A DNA stretch of 64,000 nucleotides from Trichostrongylus colubriformis (Eukaryota; Nematoda; Chromadorea; Rhabditida; Trichostrongylidae): NCBI GenBank assembly GCA_963978905.1, contig OZ022258.1, forward strand, positions 44,872,591-44,936,590, in the 5' to 3' direction. The notes beneath the pieces are model-generated. The model saw only the letters and a list, made by a program, of their open reading frames with translations. It had not been told where the DNA came from and searched no databases. Shown here one piece after another: positions 13,701-24,609 of this stretch. The translations under genes and the position numbers were made by a program. How positions within the stretch are numbered: the first letter of the stretch is position 1; each line of letters opens with the position of its first letter.

Positions 13701-13862
13701 ATCACCGTATCATGGTTTCGACACAGTTTCTGTTTTTTTTTGTAGTATTAACGCAAGTCATTTCAGCAGAACTCGTCTCCAAGTGGATATGCACAGCAGC
13801 CTGAAACCGCCGCTCACAAAACATTTGAAGAAATGTCTTACCGTAACTTTTTCGTGGAGTAG
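10718..13862 (+). CDS. Cuticle collagen, 8 exons, about 329 aa
   Basis: Nematode cuticle collagen, a secreted structural protein of the exoskeleton. Exons read as 10718-10870, 10927-11050, 11104-11237, 12165-12267, 12320-12433, 12834-12976, 13029-13151 and 13767-13862 (TAG), and every junction keeps phase. Exon 1 encodes a hydrophobic N-terminal segment (RIGILVCILSVITTFTLF) typical of the collagen N-domain. Exon 2 ends in KCS and exon 3 opens a Gly-X-Y block with a cysteine cluster (CSRLHCPAG). Exon 4 carries CRICPAGPPG, and exons 5-6 are long Gly-X-Y runs. Exon 7 ends the triple helix with the CPSDC motif, and exon 8 is a short non-collagenous tail. The start was chosen at the ATG just after a TTTTTCAG/CTTCAG acceptor, which could also be a trans-splice site. 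Intron 3 seems to use a GC donor (AG|GCTAGT) because the nearby GT would shift the frame. Intron 3 also holds two fold-back MITEs. AATAAA lies 17 nt after the stop. Confidence 0.93.
11243..11377. mobile_element. Short fold-back MITE just after collagen exon 3
   Basis: CTTTTCGGAG...AGGGCGTGGCCT is mirrored by AGGCCACGCCCT...CTCCGAAAAG. It starts within about 20 nt of the unusual exon-3 donor. A GAC triplet flanks both ends. Confidence 0.6.
11604..11846. mobile_element. Fold-back MITE with 9-bp TSD in collagen intron 3
   Basis: Ends GGGTAAGGATCGATTGGTCG and the complement CGACCAATCGACCCTCACCC. Arms contain the GAATTTTCGC motif shared with the 7.1 kb element. Flanks CTGTGGCAC (11595-11603) and CTGTGGCGC (11847-11855) match 8 of 9. 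Confidence 0.75.
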
Positions 13863-13878
13863 AGTTCAGAAATTCTGA

Positions 13879-13884
13879 AATAAA
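13879..13884 (+). terminator. Polyadenylation signal of the collagen gene
   Basis: AATAAA hexamer 17 nt downstream of the collagen TAG, in AT-rich sequence. This is the usual nematode spacing for a short 3' UTR. Confidence 0.7.
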
Positions 13885-14303
13885 TAATTGTTATTGTGAA
13901 AAATGTTCGGGTGATTTGTTACATTCACGTCCGTTACTACGGTAAGAGAAGGCAATAACAAAACGATCAATGCTTCGACTACACATAGGATTTTTCATTG
14001 CGACAGACCACTCTTTCTACTGAAAACTATCTTTTCATCGAATGAGACGCTGGGATGAACTCCAGTCACAATTCAGATTATTTCACCTGCAGAGTGATAT
14101 ACTAATGCGTCATGAACTCAAATTGAGTCAGGAAATGATTTTAATTTTTATTTGATAACAGTTGATTTCTTCGAATCCCGCGATGGGGAGGTTATTATTA
14201 CGGTGCTGGGTTATGGACAAAAGCTAAACAAAGTTATTTGTGTGAGTGCTGATAAGCTATGGTAAACATACCAATCAGAAGCTCAGGTAAGGTGAAAAGG
14301 TGT

Positions 14304-14425
14304 CTCGGTAGTGTAATGGGTTAGCAGAGTTCCCAGAAATCATGGAGTGCGGGCTCGAGCCCCGTCCGAGAACAAGCGTTCGCCCATAAACCAGCAACCT
14401 AATGACAGTAGGAACCAAAAGTTAC
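14304..14425 (+). mobile_element. tRNA-like SINE fragment
   Basis: TCTCGG pairs with CCGAGA as an acceptor-like stem. T-arm GCGGG-CTCGAGC-CCCGT is well formed, but no proper anticodon arm exists. The sequence after it (CGTTCGCCCATAA) resembles the SINE at 38.5 kb. Not a functional tRNA. Confidence 0.5.
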
Positions 14426-14803
14426 TTGGCGCTTTTATGCAGAATGTGATCCATATCCTTCTTGTCTCTTCATGTTAGTGGTGCCAATAAATGATCCGCT
14501 TTGCTCTGATCCACTCAGCAAGTATACAGAACACGAAGTAATAAAAGATATGTATGAAAGGAGAGTGAAATGTTTCGGAATGTTTCTCTATAAGGAGGAA
14601 CAGCGGTGATTCACTGGCCTTTCTGCCGTCAAAGGGCGAAGCAGTCAGCCTGTAAGCTTAGGTCGCCGTCGAAATTCGCAATTTTGCGATAATTTTACGA
14701 TGTCGCACTTTTGTGCGCGATTCTGCTACGTTGAGAATTTGCAATGCCGCAACACCGCGAAATCGCAAAAATCGCAAATTCTAGAAGTCTGACGGCTGCC
14801 TTA

Positions 14804-14909
14804 GGCCATCATCATACTTTGCTGCACTGACGACGACCACATGACATTGTCGCCGTCGGCGCCGCGAAGTCATTAGACCGTCTCCGATGCCGAAAGTATG
14901 AAAGCTTCC
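14804..14909. mobile_element. PIF/Harbinger-like MITE
   Basis: GGCCATCATCATACTTTGC and GAAAGTATGAAAGCTTCC ends, with TTA on both sides (14801-14803 and 14910-14912). Same family signature as the 4.2 kb copy. Confidence 0.65.
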
Positions 14910-15430
14910 TTAGGGATACTCACAGCACCAGTGTCTGCCTGAAACAGCAAGCCATGATTACCTCTGGAGAGTTTTTCGTGATAATGGCATGTACAACTGC
15001 TTGGGAGGAGGTGGGGGGGGGGGGGGGGGGGGTTGTGAAATCTAGACAGAACGAAGTATTCAAGTACACCATTCGATATCTATCCCCTAGTACCAAGTGT
15101 GGGTAGACCTTAGCAGGGTTATGAACGAGATGATCAAATTGGGATAAGGCCGAGTTGAAGCAGTGCATCAAGTAAACTCGGCAGAAACTCCCGATCTCCT
15201 CCCTGTGAAGTGCTCCCTCAATATATAGGGTAAAAAGAATCTGATAAAATTCGCCAAGTGTTTAATGTGGAAAATGCAAGGGTTTTTTTTTGCGCTATAC
15301 GTATGTTTATGATACAAACAAACAGCCCCCCTCGGGCTCTATAGCACGTATCAATCATTTCTTGACAAGAAGGAGACGGGATAATTATTGGGCGTAGAGC
15401 GGCCAATCATATTCCCATGATATATTACAG

Positions 15431-17095
15431 ATGCGCGGATACCTATACTTTATGTTTACTTTTGTTTTCGTCTCCTATGTTCATACCACTTTGCCAATTT
15501 CGAAATTTTTCCATGCCCATATTTTTTATATATCAATAATTCTGACGCACTCAGATCACCATGTGCTGGTTGCTGTCTGTTTTCCTGATTCCGTCCTCAC
15601 TAAAAATGTAGTGGTTTACGGACGGAATATACGAAGCAGATTTTAAAATGCTGTAGGCACTTTGAACCCTAGGCTTTGTTTCAATGTTCCGACCAATAAG
15701 AGCAGTGAGCACTCTGAAGAGGTGAACTAGCTCTAGCCAGTTGAGCTTCATATTTGTAGTTTCCTTTAAATGCATCTGAAATCCGGAAGGCTTCAACGGG
15801 CTTTATACCACACGTTCGCTGAAAACTAAGACTACAATGAATCGTTCATGGGAATTCTATGATTCTGATTCATCTTGAAATCACTCTGCTAGATACAGTA
15901 CACAAAAAAACACGAAAAGAACTGGGAATTTCCCTCCACTTTAAAGCAGAGATTGAAAAACTTGATGAAGAGGCACTTTATTCGAGTTCCCGCCACATTT
16001 ACCAACACAGCATTTGAACAGCTGTCAGCGGCCAGAGCGCCGTTCGAAATTTCGCGCCTGATTCTGATTGCACCTCGTTCGTTGTCCCTTACAGGTGGAT
16101 GTTCCTTCTTTGCTTGACAGCTCTCTAACGTCTACACCCATTCGGACGCACTACCCCTATCACGTCACTTAAGGAGCTCTATCTCGACTGAATTCTTGTA
16201 CATGTGCTTGAAACTTTGCATGCGGCCCTTTGTAAGGTCGCATTGCTGCGATAGCAGGAAGTGGTTGCTTTCACAAACAGTGAGGCAGAGCGGCATGGAG
16301 AGGTGTAGAGAAGACACAGGTAACAGAATGGGGTGGCTCAGGCGAAGAGGCAGAGACTCTCTGCCATGAATTGCCGCCGTCGCCGCAAAGTATGAACGCA
16401 ACCTAAGCAAAGACAATATAAATATGTATATGGGTATCAAAACAACTTTAATATCCGTCGACGATTCCTTTAACGTCGGTCGCGCTTTGTCCCTGTTGAT
16501 CTGATTCTACAACACCTTTACCCAGATTTTCAGTCCGATGAAAAGAATCTCCTACCCTTGAGTTATGTGCAGAAGATGTCACCGCTCGAAGTAGTGTTTC
16601 CATGGAGCTCATCGAAAACTCCCGTCACGAAGAACATCAATGCTTACGACTTGTGTTCCGCCTCATTTCATCAAGTAAGAGAGCTCCCATACTACGATGA
16701 TTCCCTTTTACTCGTCCTGGTCTTCTTCGATTCGGTTTGGCTGAACTACTTTGAGCTACTTTGAGATCAAATTGAACTCATACATGGGTTTATGCTTGAA
16801 GTATTGCACAGATTTCGGAAAGGAGGATTCTGAAAGTCCTCCTCCGGAATGCCCAAACCCTACAAATTCGCCATGTTCGGAGACCCTACAGAGGTACTGT
16901 GAGTTGTACGTTTACTGGTATTTCAGTAAGTTCGGGAAACAATGCCAGATAGATCGACTTATCACAATGGCATGAAAAACTAGCGGTGATACTTCGATGT
17001 ATCATCCATGAACGTACAAAATCATTTGTCATCGTCTTTTCATGGTATGCAGAAGAATACACCTTGGAGTTGCTCGGAAACGGTTCCACTGAATG
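15431..17095 (+). CDS. Candidate small secreted protein gene (unresolved exons)
   Basis: Weak model. 15431 starts a signal-like sequence (MRGYLYFMFTFVFVSYVHTT) directly after a TATTACAG acceptor. About 16522-16674 is an open exon between TTTTCAG and CAA|GTAAGA. About 16811-16924 encodes an acidic, Pro- and Cys-rich stretch (PPPECPNPTNSPC) ending RYCELYVYWYF before GTAAGT. A last piece after TATGCAG at 17056 would read EYTLELLGNGSTE and stop (17095). The junction between the second and third pieces needs a non-consensus acceptor, and the first exon's donor is unclear. No family was recognised. Confidence 0.25.
16290..16410. mobile_element. Decayed copy of the GTATGAACGC MITE family
   Basis: Right end GCAAAGTATGAACGCAACC followed by TAA. 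The left end is degraded. Confidence 0.4.
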
Positions 17096-17099
17096 ACTT

Positions 17100-18820
17100 G
17101 AGAAATTCTTAAAAGTGACACGTTCGACCTACCACAACCGGCTCAAAGGACAGCGTTCATGGAATTCGTGACTATGCCGTTTTTGGTAAGATTTGAGGCA
17201 GGGTTTGTAGACCCTCATAGCTGAAAGGCCACTACCATTGCAGCTGTACAGATGTTCATTTAACAGACAGCCTGCCAGTGAGTAATCTGCGTATTATCGA
17301 ATCGTCATGTCACTATAGCTACAAAATCAGTTGAAGTTCAGTAGAGCCGAAGTCATCGGTATGCAATGGACGGTATTTTTTCAAGTGAAGATGGGCTCGC
17401 TCTACGACATTTGAAATTACAAAAGCACCAAAATGTCTCGCTAATTATCTCGAAGTGTCATACGAACCGATTCCTTCTAGTAACTGTTGTGGACCATTTC
17501 ATATCTCAGCTGAATCGTTCAGATGATGCTTATAATTTCTAGTTAATTTTAATTTCAACGACAGTTTCTTTTAATTCTGAACTATGATTAAAATGAATGA
17601 CTTGTCCCCTGTTAATACATGACACTACATATGCCATACGTCCTACGTGGACTACTATCTTCTCATATGAAGTTATGCAGATGTCTTTTTTGGCCATATA
17701 TTGTAGCTGTAGCAATAGCTGTAGTCGCTGTAGTATTGTAGCTGTAGCAATAGTAGCTTTTATACCTTTCTTACTTCCTTAATAACTTTCATAGTGAGCA
17801 ATGGAACTTTGAAAGCAATTTTTGGGAATTCTTATTGGTGCAATCACTTACTCCTGCATCGAGCAACCCTCCAAGGAAAGAAAGTAGTACTCATGTTGGA
17901 GAAAATTTCTCCGAAAATTCCTCGAACAAACTTTAACGATCACCTCTTTTTTAGTGATTTCTGAACCGATGGAGTGGTTTCTACTATAAAATGTCCGTCA
18001 GTCTATAATCATATTTTGACCTAGGAATAATCATTATGATTATGGCTTGACGACCCTCATTGTCGGATTTGGGAAGACCACTTTGCTATAATAAGAATAG
18101 AGCTAATGGTTGAATAGTCGTGTGGTCGAAGTCGGTGGGGTTTCTATTCATTCCTTAAAAATTTTCCTCGACGTAACGTTTATCCCTGGGTTTTGGCGAT
18201 TACGTTTATCCCTGGGTTTTGGCGATTGCTAACTACGTAGTGGTCCCAAACCACACAGGACCTTTCAGGCCCTCAAACTAGCATGATAACTAAAATTTTT
18301 CTACTATTGTGTTATAAAACTACCTTTTCAAGCGTCGTTTCAGTTTAAACCTCTGCTAAGTCTCCATAAAACTTCATACGGTCTGCGTAAAGAGCTGCTG
18401 TATATTGAATAATGGGTTTGGGGAGCTTCGAAGCTCCAAGTATCACCTTGAATGTTTCTTTATTGGTTGATCCTAATTTTAGACATTTTTTTAAGTTATC
18501 ACTGGCATTCTGTTCAAGTGACCAGGAAGATAGAAACCTTATCTTATCATGCGGGATCGCAATGTTGGTCTTTCGCTGATCGGCAAATATGTACGCGCTC
18601 GAAAATTCGTCATACCCGTCTGCTGAAGAAACCGATTCGTGCAGCTTTGAATGATAACGTGCCTACATATATTGTTATAGCTACGACCGGGGACCACGGT
18701 CAAACATTTTTGAGAAATTTTTGAGAAATATAGCCCTCCCCCAGTTGAAGGATGCTTTTTGCCATGTACTCGTGGTGTTTTTCCTAAAAAGGCAGACAGT
18801 CGAAAACCATAACGTTTAGC
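17100..18820. other. Intergenic, no gene recognised
   Basis: AT-rich sequence with a GCTGTAGTAG-like trinucleotide stretch (17702-17755) and a 26-bp tandem duplication (18176-18227). No coding signal. Confidence 0.5.
18176..18227. repeat. Tandem duplication, 26-bp unit x2
   Basis: ACGTTTATCCCTGGGTTTTG followed by GCGATT, exact twice. Confidence 0.9.
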
Positions 18821-18826
18821 TAGTTT

Positions 18827-19165
18827 GGCTAGATTTGTAGCTTCTTCTGGTATTCTTTGAATGTGAATTCGCGAATTTATTAAAAACCATGCTAGAGGGC
18901 ACTGCTCTCTAGCATTTAGTTGCTCAGTCACTAAAAGCAGAGGCTTTTAGTCTAAAAGCAGAGGCTTGCTAAGGTTTCACATTCAACGCCAGCAAGGCCT
19001 GGCTTCCTTAGATCGGATGATGGCACAGGCGGAGACGCAAAGATATGCAGCCACGCCCAGTAGCGGCACCGCAGAGTATGAACACGGTCTCACACTACTA
19101 ATGGCTAGATTTGTAGCATCTTCTGGTATTCTTTGAATGTGAATTCGCGAATTTATTAAAAACCA
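18827..19165. repeat. 63-bp direct repeats flanking 213 bp
   Basis: 18827-18889 and 19103-19165 are near-identical (GGCTAGATTTGTAGC..., CTTC vs CATC difference). Between them lies a TGCTAGAG hairpin and a MITE remnant. Confidence 0.85.
19015..19090. mobile_element. Decayed copy of the GTATGAACGC MITE family
   Basis: GGCACCGCAGAGTATGAACACGG with CAGCCACGCCC upstream, as in the 4.2 kb copy. The left end is unclear. Confidence 0.4.
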
Positions 19166-19169
19166 GAAA

Positions 19170-20790
19170 CATCGTAATCATCTATTATCATTTTACTTTC
19201 AGTACGATAATGTAATAATCGACAGTAGTGAACCATATTAAAGCTTTCTTTGAGCCATAGGAATAGGCAAAAGAAGTAGTTATAATGGCTCCCAATGATT
19301 CATACCACCCCCGAACAGCGGCCATTGTTCGAGGTTCATGGCTGAGTGTGACGATCCTACGATCATCCGCGCTCATCCACTCCTCCGCGGTAGAAACGAA
19401 GGGATCATAACAGGGTCGCAAGCGGAAATTGTATTGCCAACTAGAACCTTGTCTATCTATTTGTTTTTTATTAATATACACACGAAAATTCGCCATAAAT
19501 CCAGGAAAAAAATAATTTGACATAAATCACGCAGTACTAAAAAGAAAGAGAAAGATAAAAAGGGAAGAAACTACTTATTGATTCAAAAAAACTTAAAATT
19601 TAGGAGCTTCATCATTTCCTCATCGACAGCATTTTTATTGAAAAGAGCTCGTGATGAGTCCCACAACTATCACTCTATGGAGGAGTTTGGGGAGAGAGGG
19701 AGGGGGGAGAGCCGGGTTATCGCAAAACATTCATAGAGAACATTCTTACACAGCCCATTGCGTGTATACAAATAGAGGAATTGATGAGGTAAATAAGCGA
19801 ATAAGCAAAATCATTACACGTTGTTCGGGAGGTGGTCTAAGATCACAAAAAAGACGTCAGACATTTAGCCAGGTAAAGGAGCGATTCTCCAGCCATGTAA
19901 TTGAATAGACTGCTAAATTCCAGGATATGTAGGTATGGTAGAGCTTACTGTCAAGATGAATCTCCACGCCTGCGTAATTGCGAATATCAAAATCACAGCC
20001 CAGAAGCATTACGCAGCTTTTTTTTGGTAATTTTTGGAGGTCGGTTAGAATTTGAAAAAAACAAGCTTAGTGGTATTGATGGGGGTGTTATTGACGTTTC
20101 CGTAAGAGTACGAAGTCAGATTTTCAATAGCCATTGTGTAAGCGCTAGCGACAGCAAATCGCTGTCGGCTACCAGGCCATTTCCATTTCCTTCGTCGTCG
20201 TCGTCGTCGTCGTCCGTGTCAATTTCGTCTTCAAAATGGCTGTAGAGTAAGTATTTGAGTTTTTCGAGATTCGAGCTACATAGTGACCCATCGGTACATC
20301 CGTTGTACTCCTGAATTTCTTGTGATGTAAGCTGCTTTGGAAAAGGATCGGATCTCGCGGCTTGATTAGATTATTATTTTGACATTTAGGGGTTCGAAGT
20401 GAGAATGATAATCTACAACTAATCTTCTCTGTGGCCTGACATGATGGCAATGCCCGTGGAATTTGCTCAAAGGGACTCGTAGAAACCCTGAAACCGCATG
20501 AGGTGTAGGAGGGCGTTCTGAGGCTGGAAATGGGCTATCAAATCCATAAGTGACATTGAGACATTTGAGCATGGGTAAATTATGGAATTATATGCAACCT
20601 CTACACCGTTTGCCGATTATTGTTGTTTTCAATTCATCTTGTTATGTGAAACGTTTTTGTTCGTATCACACGCATTACTGCAGCCCAGGAATTAACTAAT
20701 TAATTATACAAACAAATGAATAGTCTTCGGTGGCCAGGAGCCTGGTAGTGGCAGGTCAAAGGGCAGGTATCGAAGGGCAGGGTTTACTGC
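19170..20790. other. Intergenic, no gene recognised
   Basis: Short open frames only, a GTC trinucleotide run (20192-20213) and no family-level motif. Confidence 0.4.
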
Positions 20791-20794
20791 TTAT

Positions 20795-21835
20795 TGCGAG
20801 AGATGTGTAGCCTCATGTCGAAAAATCGCTCCGCGGCGTCGCACCTGCGGCTGTCGGCTGGTGTTCCGCTTAGAAAACAAAATATGGCACCGCGGAAGTC
20901 CTTTAGAAAAAGTGCATTTGTTGTGTTCTAGCTGAGAACCATGATGTGATGATACAAACTGTATAATTGCAGGTTTCTATCGCGATGAGGGGTGTGGGGG
21001 GGGGGGGGGGAGGGGGACATGTATTGAAAGTGTTGCCCATCTCAGCATCTTAAGTTTTTTGCTGCACTCTCGGTAACTATTTTTGCTTGTTTTATTTTAC
21101 CCTGGACCTTAGTGAGGGAAAATGATCTCCATTCCCTTCTAGGCTTCTTCTTCTTCTTCTTCTCCCTGGCGTTAATCCCGTGCCGTCACAGGGTACGCAA
21201 CCTTTGTCATACGTCGCCATTTGTTACTGTCTAAGGCATCCACTGTTGTGGCCTCTATATCGGTGAGGTCCTTCTAGCCTTATAACTGATACTTTGTGCG
21301 ACTTTAGACATTTTTCTTTGATGTGACAAGGTTTGTCCATCAGCCGGCCTGTCAACCTGGGCCTGACGCTGGTATCGTCACCATTTTTGCTTTTTGCAAG
21401 GCATGGTAGTGCCCCGGCAGGGATCGAACTCACTGGCTCTTTCTAAGTGCAGACGTGAGTCTACACCCTTAACCACTCGGCTATCCCTGCCACGCCCATT
21501 CCCTTCTAGGCTAAGGTAATGAATTTCCATAGTGAGATGCCACCTGCGCTCTCCCCCCCCCTTTTTTTTCCCCCTGCTCTCTTCACCACAGTTCGATCTT
21601 TAGGCGTCCGCAACAACTAAACTCAACAACAAAAATTGAAAAGTTGAAAAACCACAGCAAACTACAACAAGGTAAACAGCAACAACTCAAAAACGCTTGA
21701 TAATCAGCAAATAACTACTTCGTATCAAACTTTGATGAACTTTACGCAACCGCACGCGAAAAGCCAACCCGGACTCAACGCGACGCTCGCCGCTGGCTCC
21801 CACGCGATTTTTCGACATAAGGCTTCACACCTTTT
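20795..21835. mobile_element. About 1-kb TIR element hosting a SINE
   Basis: TGTAGCCTCATGTCGAAAAATCGC at 20807 is mirrored by GCGATTTTTCGACATAAGGC near 21807. The GCGGCGTCGC blocks are mirrored too. A complete SINE with its own TSD is nested inside (21129-21512). Confidence 0.5.
21146..21495 (-). mobile_element. tRNA-derived SINE with exact 17-bp TSD
   Basis: Flanked by identical CCATTCCCTTCTAGGCT (21129-21145 and 21496-21512). Minus strand starts with a tRNA-like head having box A (TAGCCGAGTGGTTAAGG) and box B (GTTCGATCC), GGCAGGG pairing with CCCTGCC, and a (GAA)n tail, seen as TTCTTCTTC on the plus strand. Confidence 0.85.
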
Positions 21836-21839
21836 CGCA

Positions 21840-23160
21840 AGCCACAATTCGCTATGATATAGTGTGGGTTATTCTGTCTAACAAATGCTGCGATAGAAGC
21901 CAATAGAGTAAGTCAAAGAATCTTCCAAACTACTTAAAGGCGCACCTCGCGAAAAATGTGAGAGCTATCGCGTGTGTTGCAGGATGTAGAGGCCCTGGTT
22001 CACCCACCAGTGAAGAAAAATGAATCGAAACCCTTCACAACCACCAAAAATAAAGCTCCCTGCCATCGGCCCTCGTACGAGTATGGAAGATTGCAAATGA
22101 GTTTTTACTCGATGATATCGCGCAAAATGACGATATCACCTACTCTTCCCTGTTGAAGTACATTCGGTATTGATACGCTGCCTTATCTTGTCTTATCGCA
22201 AGATTCCCTCTCGTCTAAGCCGGGTGTGATTCGGCTCGGTGGGCTCAACTCGGCCCAGGTCGCCCAGGCCGTATGCGGCGGGGGTGAGCCGTGGCGCCGT
22301 GAAAAGGGTGCAATCTTCACAATCATCCAAGGGTCTACCTGCCCTGAGAAAGTAAGGACCACTTTGATTATCGCGTGGTGTGCCTTTAAGTAAGGCTTCC
22401 CGAGGATCTGTCCTTGACGGAGCCTTTGAACGGCCCTTTTTTACACGGTGGTACCACCCAAAACTCTCGGATATATTTTCCTCCTCTATTGATGTCAGAT
22501 TTACTGCTAAACTTTCTGCCTTATCCTATGGTATTTCAATCGATTGCAAAGATTTTGTGCTACGTAATCGCCACGTTCGTGGCAATCGTTCTAAGCTGAA
22601 GAGGGACTAGTTTTCTCTCTTCGCGGTATCGGCGGCCTTACCACCCTGATGACACTCCGCGAATGCCATTCTCCCAGTTGTATCCGCCCATATAAAGAAG
22701 CGGAACACTTCCTAGCGACTGTCGTGGTACTTGAGCACTAGTCCCAGCTATTTAGGGATTCCGGAACTATTGCTTTGCTCAAAGGCAGTGATAGGGGTAA
22801 TTCGGGCCGAATGTGAAAATATTACTGAATGTAAAAGCCGTGGTGCTTAGTATTATGGATGTCAAAAAACCGAATGAGGTGATCAGTAACCCGAAAAATG
22901 AGGCCCTCTTCCGGCCTTTAATTCTCAAAGGGCAGGCTGGGATGAAAATGTGGGCAGTCGTTGATAAAGAGACCTTCCTCGGAGCTCAGAGTCGCTCTCT
23001 CACCTGGGGTTTGGCTCCATATGGTCTTCCCAGACCCGTCGCTTCTATTTGAGTGAGTTACATCAAAAGTTCTTCTTACCCAAATTATCGGAATTAGTTT
23101 GTGAGTTCGAGCAATTATCAAATTACCGTTAGAACACAAATGCTAACCAGATACTCACGC
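21840..23160. other. Intergenic repeat fragments
   Basis: 22780-23150 shares AAAGGCAGTGATAGGGGTAA with 31068-31100. No gene was recognised. Confidence 0.4.
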
Positions 23161-23164
23161 CCTC

Positions 23165-23640
23165 TTTAAAGACACCAGAAGAGGGTAATTTTGGCTTACG
23201 GTAGAACACACGTAGTGTGGACGAGTTTGAGTGGGCGCCATTGCACAAACTCGCCAATTTGACGCCGTGGCATGGTGCCAAAAGGAGATGTTTCTACCAT
23301 AAATTTGTGTTTTCCTTTTACTTTTCACTTTGTTCTTTCTTATATTGTTTCTAGATGTACTTACATGAATGCTAATGTAGTGGGAATGGCCACTCCACTG
23401 CGCTGGGAGTCAGGTGCTACAACTAACGTTGGCCCGCGGCTCGTCTCCTACAGCGGACAACTCGGAAATTCAGTGTGTTGGATGCGAATGGGATGCGAAT
23501 ACACACCGCAGCGTTGCGCTTTTGAGTGCGAGTTTATTTCGCCCATTAATGCTTCTAACCTTGAGTGATCGTTACAAAATGCTCATTTCTTTACATCTTC
23601 CTCTTGTTTCGGATCCCCTCCGGTTCCTTTAATTCACATA
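23165..23640. repeat. Dispersed repeat, copy 2
   Basis: Counterpart of 120-600. No coding capacity recognised. Confidence 0.7.
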
Positions 23641-23966
23641 TAACACTGTTTCTGCTAAAATGGGAGGAAGGGCTCTGGCCTTTCTGCGCTCTTTCTGGCA
23701 CCTTTTCATCGCAAGGCATCACAGTAGCTACTTAAAGTCAACTTCTCAGCTCTCTATGGTCCACTGGACAGTGAAATGCAAAAGCAAAGCACAACAATAA
23801 CAAAGCAATGCAACATGCAAGCATATCCGAAAAGGCTGACTCACTCAATATGCGTTCGAGTGGCTATCTGCACAATTTACGTCGAAACCGAGAACAACGT
23901 AATTTCCTTCTCCGTAATCTGTCCACCTCTTTCCCCATCATAAATTTCTTCCTAGGAAAGAATAAA

Positions 23967-24592
23967 AAAATAAGGGGGAGGTGATGTAGTGACAGGTGGC
24001 GCGCACCCACTCTCATGGCGCCGGGGTCAAATCCGGGTGTAGGTTGGGACACACGAATCTAGGCCGTGACCCTGTAACAGCCTGTGGCCTTTGACCTAAG
24101 CCTTAAATAATTCAGACAATTTGTTCATGTAAATCGTGTCCTCCTTGCAAGTCTTTTCCGTTGTATAGTCAAATTGTCTGAATTATTCATGTCACAGGGC
24201 AAAGGCCACAGACTGTCACAGGGTCACGGCCTAGATTCGTGTGTCCCAACCGTCACCCGTCTAATCCCGCATCAACGCGCGCCCAGAGCGACCAATGAAC
24301 AACACCAAAAAATTATTAAAGGTATGGTTGATTAAAATTCGAAGTGGCTCGTTTCCTTCTCAACTAAAACGAGCCGAGTCTTCCATCCCTCCGGGGTTGA
24401 TGAGTCAGCACGAGACCGGTCTGAGAGATAAAAGCATTATTTCTACATCGGCTAGCCACCGAAAGTCATTATATACATAGGCCGAATCTCAGTCACCAGT
24501 CACCACGATTCTGAATGAATTAGAATGTGCGGCGCATCCAAAGAAGGAATTGATTAACGCCAAATAAGTCTTATCCTTTTAAACTTTTTATA
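23967..24592 (+). mobile_element. SINE copy interrupted by a fold-back MITE
   Basis: Same family as 32912-33194 (GACAGGTGGCGCGCACCC, GTGCGGCGCATCC, CTTATCCTTTT). Flanked by AAAGAATAAA at 23957-23966 and 24593-24602. A MULE-like MITE (24035-24258) splits the box-B region. Confidence 0.65.
24035..24258. mobile_element. Fold-back MITE with 9-bp TSD, nested in a SINE
   Basis: Ends GGGTGTAGGTTGGGACACAC and the complement. Arms of about 70-85 bp include CTAGGCCGTGACCCTG. Flanks GTCAAATCC (24026-24034) and GTCTAATCC (24259-24267) match 8 of 9. It sits inside the SINE at 23967-24592. Confidence 0.75.
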
Positions 24593-24609
24593 AAAGAATA
24601 AATGTTTCA

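Larger units (their letters stand above)
13900..15430. other. Intergenic region with MITE and SINE fragments
   Basis: Holds the SINE fragment at 14.3 kb, the TTA MITE at 14.8 kb and a poly-G tract (15011-15032). 14.66-14.80 has repeated GCGATTTTGC-like words. No gene seen. Confidence 0.5.

Noticed and set aside
14304..14380. Possible tRNA gene
   Set aside because: Acceptor and T arms form, but the anticodon arm does not and the downstream sequence matches a SINE.
17702..17755. Possible CRISPR-like or tandem array (CTGTAG repeats)
   Set aside because: Simple trinucleotide-type microsatellite without spacers, in a eukaryotic genome.
21417..21493. Possible tRNA gene on the minus strand
   Set aside because: GGCAGGG/CCCTGCC pair, but the T stem does not form. 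It is the head of a SINE with a perfect TSD.
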